NCBI GenBank assembly: GCA_015178975.1
Contig: WHVD01000012.1
Coordinates: 868,001-932,000 of the forward strand
Direction: 5' to 3'
Length of the DNA stretch: 64,000 bases
Origin: Hysterangium stoloniferum
Lineage: Eukaryota; Basidiomycota; Agaricomycetes; Hysterangiales; Hysterangiaceae
Position 1 is the first letter of the stretch, and every line of letters begins with the position of its first letter. The notes under the pieces are model-generated. The model did not search any database and was not told the origin of the DNA. It worked only from the letters and a program-made list of their open reading frames with translations. The translations under genes and the position numbers were made by a program. This document shows, in pieces, positions 21,856 to 34,637 of the stretch.

Positions 21856-24426
21856 ATGGTCGTCTTGACTGCCGCTGCTGCTGCTGCTGCTATCCTGTTC
21901 TCGCTCGGATTTCCTCGGCTGGCTTCGTCTGCTGCTCCCCATCCCAGCCCACCCACAGTGGATACCGGGTATGCAGTCTACATCGGCCACAACAGTCTCC
22001 CCGATACTGCGGCATTCCTAGGCATTCCCTACGCCGAGCCGCCCGTTGGAGAGCGGAGGTGGCGGGCCCCCACACCACTTGATACGAGGAAATTGGAGGA
22101 GAACAAGGCTGCCGTTGATGCGGCGACGTATCCCGATTTCTGTGTCCAAGGCACGACGGGCGGCGGAGATGCTGGTGAGGTGATGCATTTTGACGGACGC
22201 ACACGTTTAGTGACGTTTTCATGCAGGTGGTGCGGGCTCTGAAGATTGTTTGAAAGTAGGCTGGCCGTTTATGTAAAAAAAACGTTGGCATTTTCAGTCC
22301 ACGATTTTTTTTTGGTTTTAGGTGAATATTTACACTCCAATCAATGCTACGAAGGAGAGCAACCGTACGTCACCCATGAAAACATGCCAGGTAATACAAC
22401 TTTGACTATTACCGTGACCATCGCCGCAGTCCCCGTACTAGTGTACTTCCACGGTGGAGTAAGCCTTCCTGAAACACTAAATAATCCACCAGCTGGCATT
22501 GATCAAAGCGCACTCAGGGCTACATTTACGGCAACCCCGCAAACTGGTACGTCCTCATCCCCTCCACATTCACAATCCAAAATTAGACACCAAAACCGTC
22601 CCCACCGCCACGACGGCTGACCCACTCACTAACGCCACCTCCTCTCCACCGGCAGGCCCTTCGACCACTGGGTCAACCAGTCCCCCACGGTCGTCATCGT
22701 CTCCGTCTACTACCGCCTCAACGTCTTCGGCTTCCTCGCCCACCCCGCCCTCCGCGGCTCGCTCAATGCCGGATTTCTCGACCAGACCGAGGCGCTGCGG
22801 TGGATCCAGTCCCACATACGCGCGTTCGGCGGCGACCCCGCCAGGGTCACGATCAGCGGCCAGAGCGCGGGGGCCAGCTCTGTCGAGCTGCATCTCGTGG
22901 CGCACGCGGCGGGCGGCGGCGGCGACGGTGACGGCGACAAGCGGACCCCCCGCCGCCCTTCAGCGGGGCGATTGCGCAGAGTGTGTACAGGACGCCCGTG
23001 CCTGCGGTTGAGGACCAAATGGTGAATTTTCCCCCATTTTTGTTTTTTTTTGTTTTGTTTTTTTTTCGTTTGGGCTTTGGCGTTCTCGTGGCTGAGATCA
23101 CGCGCGCGTGGTGTGATGGTTGACTGATGGTTTCTCCCCCCCCCCCGCAAGCCCCTCTTCGAGTATCTCCTCCAGAACACCAGCTGTGCCCTCCCGACGG
23201 CTGTAGAGCAGTTTTCCTGCTTGCGCAAGGCAAGTGTCAGTGCCCTCATACGTAGCTCGGACTCGGCCAGTCACTTCTTGTGAGCCAGCTTCGCAATTGA
23301 GCCGCCGTTCCGCATCTCCTATAACGATATACATAATAATATGTAGCCCCGGCGCCTATAAAACATGGGTCCCAGTCGTTGACGGTACTGTCTTCACGGA
23401 TGCACCTACCAAGTCGATCCAGGAGGGTAAGTTTGCCAAAGTTCCGATAATGGCGGGGTAAGTCGGGAGTTGAGATTCATCCACTTGTGCTTACACCCCC
23501 CCTCTCTCTACTAGCTCGACTTCCAACGAGACATTCCTCCAGTCCGAAAATATAACCGCAGATCTCATGACTTTCTACCCCAGGCTTACAGCCTCTGAAA
23601 TTCAGCAGATTTTTACCCTATACCCCGAGAGTGCATTCGCGAATGATCGTCAACGTCGTTTAACCATTACGGGCGATGCGACGTTCCGCTGTGGGGTATG
23701 TCTTCTGCCAATGCGCCTTGCATTGTTGGCTGCGTAGTATCCCTCTTCATTTATATATCCTTTTGTTTTTGGTCTGGACAGCGTGAGCTCCTCGGCGGTG
23801 CTGCAGCAAAGGCAAACCTCCCTGCGTTTGCCTATCGCTATAATCAGCGAAACCCTACGTCTGATGGCGATACCGTTGATCATGCTGCTGAAAACTGGAT
23901 GATGTGAGTCCTCCCATCCGCTCATTCGGGGTACAGTCGTCCATGCAATAATAATTCTAGGTTTTTGGGAACGAATACAGGGTACTTGTCAATCCCTCCT
24001 TCGAGTATTTTCAGTTCTTGAATTTGACATTGGGGGGGGGGGATGATAACAGGACGAATGGCTCGACCGTTTTCACCGGCTTGAACCCTGTCGAAACAGC
24101 ATTCAGCCAAGAACTCATCGCATACTGGGTAAGGAAGCCGCCAATTTCCCCAACCAAAAGTCCCAGCTCGACCTCTGCCATCAATTCATTGCTGAATAAA
24201 GAAACTTCAAATATAGCTGTCTTTCGCCCGCTCCGCGAACCCAAACACCTTCCGCCTGGCACGCTCTCCGGAATGGCCGGCCCTCTCGTCGGGAAAACGC
24301 CAAGTTCTGCAGCAGGACGTTGGAAATTCTACGACGGTTAGTGGTATCGTACCTGAGGCCGAGCCGCAAACCGATGTGCAGCGCTGCCTATTTTATTTTT
24401 CACTGGCGGAGGTGATGCAGGATTGA
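21856..24426 (+). pseudogene. Type-B carboxylesterase/lipase, copy 1, frameshifted
   Basis: The start gives a signal peptide (MVVLTAAAAAAAILFSLGF) and TAAFLGIPYAEPPVGERRWR, the N-terminal motif of type-B carboxylesterases. Spliced exons add GAGSEDCLKVNIYTP, PVLVYFHGGGYIYGNP (oxyanion region), VTISGQSAGASSVELHL (nucleophile elbow GxSxG) and the C-terminal half to TGA at 24424-24426. Compared with copy 2, two extra bases in a C-rich run near 22944-22965 shift the frame inside the nucleophile exon and lead to an early stop near 23025. All other exons and splice sites remain usable, so the lesion is recent or an assembly error in a homopolymer. If real, this copy yields a truncated protein. Confidence 0.75.
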
Positions 24427-25626
24427 GCGTGGATCTTTACATAAATGGGGTGTTAATTCATATTTATGTGATATGTGTATGTATGCATGTAGTGTAAAGG
24501 CGGAGAATTGAATGAACGTGATATGTTGGTTGGACCACTTAATGGTGGTCAAAGGCCTATCCCCGTAGCACTTCTGATCTCTATAGAGGGATTTTTGCTA
24601 CGCAAGTGGTGCAAACATCCTCACAGGTCAAATCGTCTCAGGGATTCGAGGCACACCCGTTTCGGTAGCGACGGAATGCTGTATATGCGTATTTAGGGGG
24701 GGCGATGATTGCGGGAGAACATAAGTGGAAATTGCGACTGCCATGTAGCAACAAGTAGCCAGCACGGAAATTCTCAGAGAGGAATCTGACAGCGAGCAGG
24801 GGAATATACTTCCTTGATAGTGGGTGCTCAGACGGATGATTTTTCCCAGATGAGCTCTAAGATTCGTTATGGGCGAGCGCCACCCAACCACCCTTCCCTT
24901 TTTTCCTTACGTACAGCGCAATCCACGCCACGATCCGATCTCAAGTACCAAATATCCAAAGGCAGGTTGCTCGCTCTAAGGTGTATGAAACTGTAAAGTT
25001 AACTGTTGAACCCAAACAAAAGGATTCATGTCGGCGGATCGGTGACTTGCATTCTGGAGGGATTAAACACAGAATTCACGAGGTTTCACCATTGTTCGTG
25101 AGAGTGTTTATTTTGTGGGCATGACAAACCGGAGAAAAGGCAAGATAAACTCAATGTCCAGGTGGACAGCGTAAGACGCACGCACACCTAGCTCGGCCCC
25201 CTCTTGATTTTTATCATCAACGATATGTTTAGCTTTATTCTTCGTGTTTTTTTTGGCGCATTAAAACCCAGTGAACGTCCTCTTCGTCACTTGCGTCCGT
25301 CCTTGACGAGATGGGTCGGTGGCGCACAGGTTCTTAAAATCAGAACCTCGCAGATAGATGGGGTGATGAAGTCGGCATTCCGCGTGGAAATTTTTCACAT
25401 AGCGCGATTAGGCTTACCCACGATATGCACACATGACTTCCTCCACACCATGATCACCTGTCATCTAATATAGTAAAACAGAACATAAATAGAGATCATT
25501 GGCAACTGTAGCGGCAGACACAGCGATGACAATTCAGAACAGAATGTAGTTGAGCTTACTCCACGGGAAATGTTACACTCAACCCTTAGTCCGACACCAA
25601 TCAGGCTTCAAATTGTCTTGATTTTA
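24427..25626. other. Intergenic part of duplication unit 1
   Basis: No gene is recognised. The same sequence, slightly diverged, is present at 30024-31220. Confidence 0.5.
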
Positions 25627-25950
25627 TTAAGAATACTCCTCTACTTCTGTCGCGCAAAGTGCCTCCAACAATCTTTGTTCTAAACCCTTCGAGAGAGTCG
25701 TAAGTCCATCAGTCGTATATTCGGTATGCCGGCATTGGACTGTAGGTTTCAGGAAGCATCTGGCGCAACTGTTCAGTATCTGTGGTCATGATATCCGGAT
25801 CCTATAAATAATGATGGCGAATGCAAGCCAAAAACGCAAAAACATTGAACGGCAAAAAGAGGGAATATCCAAAGAGAAGGTTGTTGACGGGAGACGTACC
25901 TCGCCCCCTTCAACCCCTACAGAAGCAATAATGTCATCGGGAGAACAAAT
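25627..25950 (-). pseudogene. Truncated 3' end of the conserved mitochondrial-type gene (duplication scar)
   Basis: The minus strand carries the last exon and part of the preceding exon of the gene at 31221-32279 (CSPDDIIASV-like SPDDIIASVGVEGGE, then LRQMLPETYSPMPAYRI). A two-base deletion relative to the full copy brings a stop right after YRIYD. There is no 5' part, so it is a by-product of the tandem duplication. Confidence 0.85.
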
Positions 25951-26074
25951 ATGGCTCGTTTTCTGCTGCCCCCAAGTGACTTCCATCTGATAACCTTGCG
26001 GCACCTTCCTTCCTTCCGTTTTCCATCGCGATTCCTCATGGTCTTCCTCACCATACATTGTCTGCCGTCCCACC

Positions 26075-26654
26075 ATGTCTCAGGATGCAAGCATCATCGG
26101 ATCTATCTGCGCTTGCTGCTGTAACTATACACCCTCCACGCCGCCGCCCACACAACCCTCTAACAACCACCTTTTATTTTTTTTTCTGACATCAAGCCCT
26201 ATTCCTATTTTTCGCCTTTGAGCCTTGGTGCAACACAAGTGAGTCACGCCAATCATCGTGCCTTCGTAGCCCCCCTGCCGTGATACTCGGGGGCCCCATC
26301 CGCGAATCCCCCTGCCCGCTGACCACTGACACCCCCCGCCTTTCAGAATGCTACGGCTGCAGAAGCTGCAGCTGCTCCGGACCCAGAGGATGCTGCGGCT
26401 CGCGCTTTGCCAGGGGGGGGGTTTAATGAGGACTCGTGGGACGCCCAGAGGCGCGCGGCGACGCCCCAGGCGAAGGCGGTGCCGGCCGAGATATCACCAA
26501 GCATGGCGATGCAAAACGCGCCAGTAGAGAACAGCCTGCCCTGGTGGCGGATATGAGTGTTGCGTCTGCTGCGGGGCATGCGGCGGCGGCGGCACCGCCG
26601 GATCAGAAGAGTGACGCTAGGACGGAGGACGGGACGAACGGGGCAGGGCAGTGA
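26075..26654 (+). pseudogene. Small Cys-rich protein, copy 2, frameshifted
   Basis: The start and first two exons match copy 1 (MSQDASIIGSICACC, WCNTKCYGCRSCSCSGPRGC). In exon 3 a run of nine G near 26411-26421 replaces the CAAGGGG of copy 1, shifts the frame and gives a stop immediately after FARGGV. The original frame resumes later with loss of several codons. A homopolymer sequencing error is possible but other indels nearby favour real decay. Confidence 0.65.
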
Positions 26655-27471
26655 GGATCATGTCCAACTGCGGGAATGACGACATGGATGGTCCGTGGGA
26701 AGCAGCCCGTGACAAAAGAGATTGATTATCTGATTTTTATAGTCCTCAGCAGGGGTAAATTTACACCTTCAATACGGGGATAGTCCGCGGGTCGCCCCGA
26801 ATTTCTTTCATCATCTGTACACTACAACTGAACGATCGACTCTTATGGATTCCTACCTGTTCACCTTGCTTTGGTATACTTACTCACCGTACCCTAATAT
26901 AAAATACCACTTTTTTTTTCTTTTTTTTTTTTGAGTCTAGCATGGCCAACAGGCTTGGATTTGCTCTGCGCAGATATTCTCGTATTTGCCGACAAACAGC
27001 AAGTTGAAGGTGAAAGCAAAGATCCTGCTGCTGGTACCCTCAATCCCACCAATGAGCCCTTCACTCAAGCTCAAGTGTCTGTATGACATTGATTCGTCGA
27101 AGTAAAATCCAACACACACACACTCTCTCTATAAATAATCCAATAGGCTGTCACGGTCATCCTTGTGGATAACATAGCAGACGTGTAGTGTAGTGTAGTC
27201 CCCCTGATCGTAGATCCTGCGCAAACTTCAAAACGCACCTTGCATATAACCCCGTCGCATCAACGGCAACTTCTGCGTTCTCCGTCGAGCGGGGCCTAGT
27301 ATTACATCGGCGGGAACCAAAAGCGCACCCACCCACCCCCCCGCCGGGGAACGGGCCCCAATATATATAGCACATCTCAGGCTGTCAATAATTCTGCAAA
27401 CATTTGCTTCCCCCTTTGCAGTAGCACTCGAACCTCCCCGAGTCCAATTTCTCCCATTACCCACGACTACG
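26655..27471. other. Intergenic region and promoter of esterase copy 2
   Basis: No gene is seen. ATATATATAG at 27361-27370 is the likely TATA box, about 100 bp before the start codon, as in unit 1. Confidence 0.5.
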
Positions 27472-30023
27472 ATGGTCGTCTTGACTGCTGCTGCTATCCT
27501 GCTTTCGCTCGGATTTCTTCGGCTGGCTTCATCTGCTGCTCCCAATCCCAGCCCACCCACAGTGGATACCGGGTATGCAGTCTATATCGGCCACAACAGT
27601 CTCCCCAATACTGCGGCATTCCTAGGCATTCCCTACGCCGAGCCTCCCGTTGGAGAGCGGAGGTGGCGGGCCCCCACACCACTTGATACGAGGAAATTGG
27701 AGGAGAACAAGGCTGTCGTTGACGCGGCGACGTATCCCGATTTCTGTGTCCAAGGCACGACGGGCGGCGGAGATGCTGGTGAGATGATGCATTTTGAAGG
27801 ACGCACACGTTTAGTGACGTTTTCATGCAGGTGGTGCGGGCTCTGAAGATTGTTTGAAAGTAGGCTGGCCGTTTATGTAAAAAAACGTTGGCATTTTCAG
27901 TCCACGAATTTGTTTTGGTTGTAGGTCAATATTTATACTCCAATAAATGCTACGAAGGAGAGCAACCGTACGTCACCCATGAAAACATGCCAGGTAATAC
28001 AACTTTGACTATACCGTGACCATCGCCGCAGTCCCCGTACTAGTGTACTTCCACGGTGGAGTAAGCCTTCCTGAAATATTAAATAATCCACCAGCTGGCA
28101 TTGATCAAAGCGCAATCAGGGCTACATTTACGGCAACCCCGCAAACTGGTACGTCCTCATCCCCTCCACATTCACAGTCCAAAATTAGACACCAAAACCG
28201 TCCCCACCGCCACGACGACTGACCCACTCACTAACGCCGCTCTCCTCTCCACCGGCAGGCCCTTCGACCACTGGATCAACCAGTCCCCCACGGTCGTCAT
28301 CGTCTCCGTCTACTACCGCCTCAACGTCTTCGGCTTCCTCGCCCACCCCGCCCTCCGCAGATCGCTCAATGCCGGATTTATCGACCAGACCGAGGCGCTG
28401 CGGTGGGTCCAGTCCCACATACGCGCGTTCGGCGGCGACCCCGCCAGGGTCACGATCAGCGGCCAGAGCGCGGGGGCCAATTCTGTCGAGCTGCATCTTG
28501 TGGCGTACGGGGGCGGTGGCAACAAGCGGAGCCCGCCGCTCTTCAGCGGGGCGATTGCGCAGAGTGTGTCCAGGACGCCCATGCCTGCGGTTGAGGACCA
28601 AATGGTGAATCTTCCCCATTTTGTTTTTTGTTTTGTTTTTCGTTTGGCTTTGGCGTTCTCGTGGCTGAGACCACGCGCGTGGTGTGATGATTGACTGATG
28701 GTTTCTCCCCCGGAAGCCCCTCTTCGAGTATCTCCTCCAGAACACCAGCTGTGCCCTCCCGACGGCTGTAGAGCAGCTTTCCTGCTTGCGCAAGGCGAGT
28801 GTCAGTGCCCTCATACGTAGCTCGGACTCGGCTAGTCACTTCTTGTGAGCCAGCTTCGCAATTGACCGCCAGTCTGCATCTCCTATAACGATATACATAA
28901 TAATATATAGCCCCGGCGCCTATAAAATATGGGTCCCAGTCGTTGACGGTACTGTCTTCACGGATGCACCTACCAAGTCGATCCGGGAGGGTAAGTTTGC
29001 CAAAGTTCCAATAATGGCAGGGTAAGTCGAGAGTCGAGGTTCATCCACTTGTGCTTACACCCCCTATCTCTCTCTTTCTCTCTCTCTCTCTATCTACTAG
29101 CTCGACTTCCAACGAGACAATCCTCCACTCCGGAAATATAACCGCAGATCTCATGACTTTCTACCCCAGGCTTACAGCCTCTGAAATTCAGCAGATTTCT
29201 AACCTATACCCTGAGAGTGCATTCGCGAATGATCGTCAACGTAGTTTAACCATTACGGGCGATGCGACGTTCCACTGTGGGGTATGTCTTCTGCCAATGC
29301 GCCTTGCATTGTTGGCTGCGTAGTATCCCTCTTCATTTATATGTCCTTTTATTTTTGGTCTGGACAGCGTGAGCTCCTCGGCGGTGCTGCAGCAAAGGCA
29401 AACCTCCCTGCGTTTGCCTATCGCTATAATCAGCGAAATCCCACGTCTGATGGTGATATCGTTGATCATTCTGCTGAAAACTGGATGATGTGAGTCCTCC
29501 CATCCGCTCATTCAGGGTACAACCGTCCATACAATAATAATTTTAGGTTTTTGGGAACGAATACAGGGTACTTGTCAATCCCTCCTTCGAGTAGTTTCAA
29601 TTCTTAAATTTGACACGGGGGATGATAACAGGACGAATGGCTCGACCGTTTTCACCGGCTTGAACCCTGTCGAAACAGCATTCAGCCAAGAACTCATCGC
29701 ATACTGGGTAAGGAAGCAGCTAATCTCTCCAACCAAGTCCCAGCTCGATCAATTCATCAAAAAATACCCACCCCTTTTGTGACTTTTGCTGAATAAAGAA
29801 ACTTCAAATATAGCTGTCTTTCGTCCGCTCCGCGAATCCAAGCACCTTCCGCTTGGCACGTTCTCCGGAATGGCCGGCTCTCTCCTCGGGAAAACGCCAA
29901 GTTCTGCAGCAGGACGTTGGAAATTCAACGACGGTTAGTGGTATCGTACCTGAGGCCGAGCCGCAAGCCGATGTGCAGCGCTGCCAATTTTATTTTTCAC
30001 TGGCGGAGGTGATGCAGAATTGA
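27472..30023 (+). CDS. Secreted type-B carboxylesterase/lipase, copy 2 (intact)
   Basis: This is an alpha/beta-hydrolase that would cleave carboxylic esters outside the cell. A signal peptide (residues 1 to about 21) precedes TAAFLGIPYAEPPVGERRWR; then come SEDCLKVNIYTP, YFHGGGYIYGNP (oxyanion hole), PTVVIVSVYYRLNVFGFLAH, the nucleophile elbow VTISGQSAGANSVELHL, GSTSNETILHSGN (position of the acidic triad residue), VDHSAENWMM (probable catalytic His) and LSFARSANPSTF near the end. About 13 exons splice in phase to roughly 540 residues, a normal size. One exon (about 29558-29578) is only about 21 nt. Natural substrate is unknown. The unit 1 copy is frameshifted, so this is probably the only working gene of the pair. 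Confidence 0.88.
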
Positions 30024-31220
30024 GCGTGGAGCTGTACATGAATGGGGTGTTAATTCAGACCCATGTGATATGGGTATGTATGCATGTGGTGTAAAGGCGG
30101 AGAATTGAATGAACGTGATATTTTTGTTGGACCACTTAATGGTGGTCGAAGGCCTATCCCCGTAGCACTTCTGATCTCTATAGAGGAATTTTTGCCACGC
30201 AAGTGATGAAAACATCCTCACAGGTCAAACCGTCTCGGGGATTCGAGGCACACCCGTTTCGGTAGCGACGGGATCCTGTATATGCGTGTTTAGGGGTGGG
30301 CGATGATTGCGGGGAGAACATAAGTGGAAGTTGCGACTGGCATTTTATTGTCATGTAGCAACAAGTGGCCATCACGGGAAATCTGACAGCGAGCAGGGGA
30401 ATATGCTCCCATGATAATGGGATAGTGGGTGCTCAGACGGATGATTTTTCCCAGATGAGCTCTCTAAGACGTTATGGACAAACGCCACCCACCCACCCTT
30501 CCCTTTTTTTCTTACGTACAGCGCAATCCACCCCACGATCCGATCCCAAATACCAAATATCCAAAGGCAGATTGCTCGCTCTAAGGTGTAGGAAACTGTA
30601 AAGTTAACTGTTGAACCCAAACGAAAGGATTCATGTCGGCGGATCGGTGACTTGCATTCTGGAGGGATTTAACACAGAATTCACGAGGTTTAACCATTTT
30701 TCGTGAGAGTGTTTATTTTGTGGACATGACAAACCGGAGAAAAGGTAAGATAAACTCAATGTCCAGGTGGGCAGCGTAAAACGCACACCTAGCTCGGCTA
30801 CCTCTTGATTTTTATCATCAACGATATGTTTAGCTTTATTATTCGTGTTTTTTTCGGCGCGTTAAAACCCAGTGAACTCTTCGCCACTTGCGTCCGTCCT
30901 TGACGAGGTGGGTCGGTGGCGCACAGGTTCTTAAAATCAGAACCTCGCAGATAGATGAGTGATGAAGTCGGCATTCCGCGTGGAAATTTTTCACATAGCG
31001 ATTAGGCTTACCCACGATATGCACACATGACTTCTCCCACACCATGATCACCTGTCATCTAATATAGTAAAACAGAACATAAATAGAGATCATTGGCAAT
31101 TGTAGCGGCAGACACAGCGATGACAATTCAGAACAGAATGTAGTTGAGCTTACTCCACGGGAAATGTTACACTCAACCCTTAGTCCGACACCAATCAGGC
31201 TTCAAATAGTCTTGATTTTA
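30024..31220. other. Intergenic part of duplication unit 2
   Basis: No gene is recognised; counterpart of 24427-25626. Confidence 0.5.
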
Positions 31221-32279
31221 TTAAGAATGCTCCTCTACTTCTGTCGCGCAAAGTGTCTCCAACAATCTTTGTTCTAAACCCTTCGAGAGAGTCGTAAGTC
31301 CATCAGTCGTACATATTCGGTATGCCGGCATCGGACTGTAGGTTTCAGGAAGCATCTGGCGCAACTATTCAGTATCTGTGGTCATTATATCCGGATCCTA
31401 GAACGAATGTAAAACCCAAAACGTAAAAACATCGAACGGAAAAAGGAATATCCAAAAAAAAGGTTGTTGACGGGAGACGTACCTCGCCCGCCTCAACCCT
31501 TACGGAAGCAATAATGTCATCGGGAGAGCAAATACGACCTGCCTCGGGAAGATTCCTATCATCTGGAGAAGTGTGAGCTTGAGGCAATGAGAGTTCAAAT
31601 GCTCTGGAGACATACCGTTGATGTGCATCCACCCCTCCCCGAGCTGAATAGCTTCCGCCTGCAAACGCTCATCGCTTTTCTCACGGATAACTTCGCGCAA
31701 TACTTTATGAAGAATATCAAGAAACGCCTCTGCCAGATATAAGTACGGCGTGTGAGCATGGCCACGCCGGACCGTCCAAAGCCGAATGAAAGCGATGAAA
31801 AGGTCCGGGGTCTTGTGCAGTATTTTGGCTTATTGAATGAGACAAAACTCACCATTTTCGTGAAAATCGCCAATACCGGCTTCTTGTTCTCCGCTTTCAG
31901 AAGCGGCAACTAGCCAGCCCATGATTGCTGGGCTTTTGGGATCATTTGTTGGACGGTCCAGTAAGGAGACGGCGTACGCTGGCACCTCAGCTGACAGTGC
32001 ATTTGGGGCAGGAAGGAAGTGATAAAATAAAGAAGGCCGTGTTGGGTCTTGGAGAGTTCTTGAAGATGTCAATGATGAATATCTCTGCCATCGAGTAGTG
32101 CTTCTTAACGTAGGCGTCCGGTGCTCTGAACTTGAGGAAGGAAACCACGGGGAGGTGCTTGTTGCTGGCTGTGATGATCTAGCATTGCTAACAGTCCTAA
32201 TTGTCTGGGAATATCGAACGATAGAGCGCTGCCGGCATTGACAACTGCGAAGAAACGACCTCAAGGCAAGATTCACCAT
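31221..32279 (-). CDS. Conserved fungal protein, probably mitochondrial, function unknown
   Basis: Four exons splice in phase: 32279-31853, 31729-31616, 31562-31483 and 31364-31221. The N-terminus (MVNLALRSFLRSCQCRQRS) is rich in Arg and Ser and lacks acidic residues, as in mitochondrial presequences. The conserved C-terminal half reads IMGWLVAASESG, EAFLDILHKVLREV, QLGEGWMHIND, RNLPEAGRICSPDDIIASV and YSPMPAYRICTTDGLTTLS. I recognise this GEGWxHIxD...GRIxxPxD pattern from fungal proteins without assigned function. An apparent in-frame TAG at the start of the last exon is better read as the 3' splice site; unit 1 has CAG at the same place. About 234 codons by this model. Confidence 0.7.
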
Positions 32280-32296
32280 AGCTTATTCAAACTTCA

Positions 32297-33165
<869 letters not shown>

Positions 33166-33310
33166 GATTGCTATGATTTAACTGTGAAAGATATTCTGCA
33201 AGTATCACAAGTTGGCCAGTGACTGTGGCGGTATTGATTCTGGCGGGAGAAGGAGCTGTGACGTTTGTGATGGTCACGCGCGGCTTGCTCACTTTACACC
33301 ATTGAGGAGC
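33166..33310. promoter_or_regulatory. Shared divergent promoter of RBX1 and TBCC
   Basis: Only 145 bp separate the two start codons, so both genes must draw on one bidirectional regulatory region. No clear TATA box is seen, in keeping with housekeeping genes. Confidence 0.65.
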
Positions 33311-34637
33311 ATGGATGAATTGGGCCCTCAGATAGGTGTTCATGCAACAGACTTGTCCGCAAAATTCTATAGTCATTTTCAAGATAATAAAAATGGTGCG
33401 AAAAACAAAATTTCCAAAGGAACGTACTTACAAGCACTTCCAGATATATCGTCGCGATTGGAAAGCTTAAGAACTTCAAGCCTCACATATGATGCAACAT
33501 CCCCAGAATTTATTGCCATATCGTCTCGCATTGTCGATCTGCGCAAGGATCTGATCGATGCCACGTATTATCTTCCCCCATATGACCGGGGAAAATGCGA
33601 AGAGGTATCATTTTTGATAATATTTTTGTCAGCTACTGATCTTTAATATTTTTCATGTTAGCAATTAAAGACTCTAGAAGAATCAATATTGCAGCTTAGG
33701 CCGGTTAAGCCGAAATTTTCATTTAAACGTAAACCTGTAGAATCTTCTTCTGGATCATCTATATCAACTCGCACAAATACACAGCCCCCGGTATCTGCCC
33801 CACCCCCGCATCTCCCCGATGCGAACCCTACGAGTAACTTATTTCTTGCAGATCGTACTTCTGAAATTCTTGGAGTGTCTTCTTTGATCGGACCTGGAGA
33901 AAACACCACCTTCCCAGATAGCTCAGACGTTACCCTCACTGACCTTCGTCATTGCTTCGTGAATTTTTTCCCCTCGAAACAAACAGATGACAACCCAACC
34001 ATCTCGAAGATGCGATTCATGATAACCGCCCTGCACGCCAAAGAACTGAACCGCGTCGTATTGGTAATTCCACCTATGGAAGGTAGTGTTCTCCTACACA
34101 ACGTGCACAATTCAGTGATTATCGTGGGTTGTCGCCAGGTATGTAAACATTCTTTCGAGAAAAACATTTTCGCTCCCTCAATTATATTTATCTTTCTCCC
34201 ATGTCGCTTCTTTCCCGAATGAATCCATTTTCCCCGATATGTTGGAATTCGCCATTTCCAGTTCCGCATACACGATGCAACCAACACGAATATTTTTCTC
34301 TACACCCAATCTAGTCCCACCATCGAACGCTGCAACCAGCTAAAATTCGGCCCTTATCCGGAGGTTCTCCGGTTGACATTTCCCAAGAGCTTCATTGAAG
34401 CAAGTGATGCGCCTATATGTCTTAAGTCGTATTTATTAAATTATGAATATTTAGAGAGCATCACATCACACAGCTGTACAAGACTTCGATTGGATCAAAC
34501 CAACGCCTTCACCTAACTGGACGATCATGGAGTCAGCACCTTCATATGTAGAGAAAATATTGCGGGTTATTGATTCTGAGCTGGATCAAAGAGAATTCCA
34601 GATTGAGCAGATTTTGGAGGGGATTATACCGCGATGA
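33311..34637 (+). CDS. Tubulin-folding cofactor C (TBCC domain protein)
   Basis: Cofactor C acts with cofactors D and E as GTPase activator for beta-tubulin in tubulin heterodimer assembly. Exons 33311-33604, 33662-34138, 34262-34403 and 34474-34637 join in phase, giving about 358 residues. The N-terminal half is helical and charged (LSAKFYSHFQ, SSRLESLRTSSLTYD). The TBCC beta-helix follows: LNRVVLVIPPMEGSVLLHNV, NSVIIVGCRQFRIHDATNTN, IFLYTQSSPTIERCNQLKFG. The QFRIHD motif has the Arg expected of the catalytic finger. The C-terminus VQDFDWIKPTPSPNW is typical of the family. An upstream in-frame ATG at 33212 would leave only 46 bp to RBX1 and is less likely. Confidence 0.88.

Larger units (their letters stand above)
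20331..25956. repeat. Unit 1 of a 5.6-kb tandem segmental duplication
   Basis: From CGTTTTCTGCTGCCCCC at 20331 the sequence repeats, with scattered differences and small indels, from 25957 onwards. The unit carries a Cys-rich protein gene, a carboxylesterase gene and, at its right end (25627 to about 25950), the 3' end of the conserved mitochondrial-type gene whose full copy follows unit 2. The order shows a direct tandem duplication whose right breakpoint fell inside that gene. Confidence 0.9.
25957..31535. repeat. Unit 2 of the 5.6-kb tandem segmental duplication
   Basis: It matches unit 1 (20331-25956) from end to end with small indels. Homology ends inside exon 3 of the conserved gene at about 31535, exactly where unit 1 breaks off. 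Confidence 0.9.

Noticed and set aside
22499-23011. ORFs on both strands over the esterase exons (Ser/Pro-rich, Gly/Glu-rich)
   Set aside because: Shadows of GC-rich esterase coding sequence; the true frame gives the GxSxG motif.
31365-31394. In-frame TAG near the end of the conserved minus-strand gene, first read as a nonsense mutation
   Set aside because: The TAG is the end of the intron: splicing after it joins VEAGE to LRQMLPETYSP in phase, and unit 1 has CAG, also a valid splice site, at the same position.
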